A DNA stretch of 64,000 nucleotides from Betaproteobacteria bacterium UKL13-2 (GTDB lineage Bacteria > Pseudomonadota > Gammaproteobacteria > Burkholderiales > Usitatibacteraceae). Positions within the stretch are counted from its first letter, which is position 1, and each line of letters begins with the position of its first letter. The stretch lies in assembly GCA_001602455.1 (NCBI GenBank), contig CP012157.1, forward strand, positions 1,545,733-1,609,732. Reading direction: 5' to 3'. Positions 63,368 through 64,000 of the stretch are shown in pieces. Under the pieces are notes generated by a model that saw nothing but the letters and a program-made list of their open reading frames with translations, was not told the origin of the DNA and searched no databases. The position numbers and the translations under genes were made by a program.

Positions 63368-63456
63368 CTGTCTTGGCCGTCCCAAGAGTGCTGTCGCGGC
63401 ACTGGTCCCAACCAAGTTGCAAAGTCTCGGCCACATTTGAACTGAGTACCCGAGGG

Positions 63457-64000
63457 TCAGTCGCGGCGCAGGCGCAGCAACGTCATCATGCCGAAAGGCG
63501 GAAGATGGGCTTCTTCAATTAGGCGTAGGCCCGGGGTTGACAGAACCCGGCCACGTTCGAAATCGGAATGCCAGCCGATCAACCCGGCGAGCGGTGCAAA
63601 CACCCGTTCGGCGAGCAACAAGGCACCCTTGTCGCTGGAAAAGTGATTGACGATGATGATGGTCCCTCCGGGACGCACGACACGGGTCATCTCTGCCATC
63701 ACACGTTCCGGCTCCGGAACGACAGACATGATGTGGATGGCGGCGATATGGTCAAAACTTGCATCGGGAAACATCATCGACCGGGCATCCATCACCGACA
63801 GGTCGCGTACATTGGTCAGGCCCAGTTCGGCTACCTTTTCGCGCGCTTTGGCCAGCATCTCGGCAGAGGCGTCAATCCCCGTGACCTCGACCCTCGGCAG
63901 ATATTGCGGCAGGGAAAGACCGGTGCCCACGCCAACCTCTAGCACGCGCCCGCCCAGACGGTTCAACGTACCAACCACCCGACGCCGCCCCCTTCCCGTC
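63457..64000 (-). CDS. SAM-dependent methyltransferase (PmtA/UbiE-like), N-terminus cut by window edge
   Basis: The frame is open from the right window edge for 181 codons. Motif I is GRVLEVGVGTGLSLPQY. It is followed by VEVTGIDASAEMLAKAREKV (acidic loop), DARSMMFPDASFDHIAAIHI and MSVVPEPERVMAEMTRVVRP. The upstream basic stretch and the spacing resemble bacterial phosphatidylethanolamine N-methyltransferase PmtA, which makes phosphatidylcholine precursors; UbiE-type quinone methyltransferases are an alternative. The start lies outside the window. A GTG at 63978 exists but would cut the fold. Confidence 0.8.
   Translation of the reverse strand, partial: TGRGRRRVVGTLNRLGGRVLEVGVGTGLSLPQYLPRVEVTGIDASAEMLAKAREKVAELGLTNVRDLSVMDARSMMFPDASFDHIAAIHIMSVVPEPERVMAEMTRVVRPGGTIIIVNHFSSDKGALLLAERVFAPLAGLIGWHSDFERGRVLSTPGLRLIEEAHLPPFGMMTLLRLRRD

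Overview
The window looks like the chromosome of a free-living Gram-negative proteobacterium, most likely a betaproteobacterium or something near the beta/gamma boundary. The evidence is a complete type II secretion operon with gspN, a Caulobacter-type TonB-dependent receptor, a decayed Bug/TctC-type receptor gene, a PrpF isomerase, and the conserved order rnr-rlmB ... rpsF-rpsR-rplI ... dnaB-alr-radA. Composition is fairly GC-rich by eye, with AT-rich islands at about 8.77-9.84 kb and 60.9-61.9 kb. The species is inferred from gene content only.

Layout. 0-5 kb: a GMC oxidoreductase cut by the left edge, a FlK-like thioesterase, a TerB/DUF697-type protein and a phytoene-desaturase-like oxidoreductase. 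5.6-8.5 kb: a TonB-dependent receptor. 8.8-9.8 kb: an AT-rich pair, a lipoprotein and an orphan barstar. 10-12.6 kb: phosphomannomutase/phosphoglucomutase and a YheT-like hydrolase, at the downstream end of the T2SS operon gspC ... gspD-E-F-G-H-I-J-K-L-M-N (12.6-26 kb, minus strand), which is interrupted by a DUF4397-type lipoprotein gene. 26-28.4 kb: an extracytoplasmic peptide-type binding protein and an NTF2-like protein. 28.4-32.6 kb: a one-carbon/folate cluster (pabB-pabC fusion, 5-formyl-THF cyclo-ligase, folD) plus an alpha/beta hydrolase. 32.6-38.7 kb: amidase, the translational throttle EttA, an Ala/Lys-rich exported protein and PrpF. 38.7-40.2 kb: decayed sequence and a tiny lipoprotein with a metzincin-like zinc motif. 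40.5-57.7 kb: tRNA-Leu, rnr, rlmB, an M16 protease, rpsF-rpsR-rplI, dnaB, alr, vapBC and radA. 57.8-64 kb: a graveyard of mobile elements (IS1380, IS5, transposase and phage fragments), a CPBP-family membrane protein and a methyltransferase cut by the right edge.

The strongest unusual signal is not a gene. It is a family of short non-autonomous elements of about 123-146 bp (family A, five copies). Each starts GGG(A/C)(A/G)CTTCT and ends in the near-inverted sequence; four copies have a perfect 4-bp target-site duplication and the fifth a 3-of-4 match. Four of the five copies are followed within about 10 bp by a second palindromic repeat (family B). One copy has landed at the 5' end of gspH and now supplies the codons just before its prepilin cleavage site. 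Two others supply or complete stop codons (rlmB and the thioesterase gene). A third palindromic family (C) sits repeatedly at or next to gene ends.

Two apparently identical 1,517-bp IS1380-family copies lie in the same orientation around dnaB-alr-vapBC-radA. The first interrupts an IS21 remnant, and together they break the normal rplI-dnaB adjacency. No CRISPR array, rRNA operon or complete prophage is visible.
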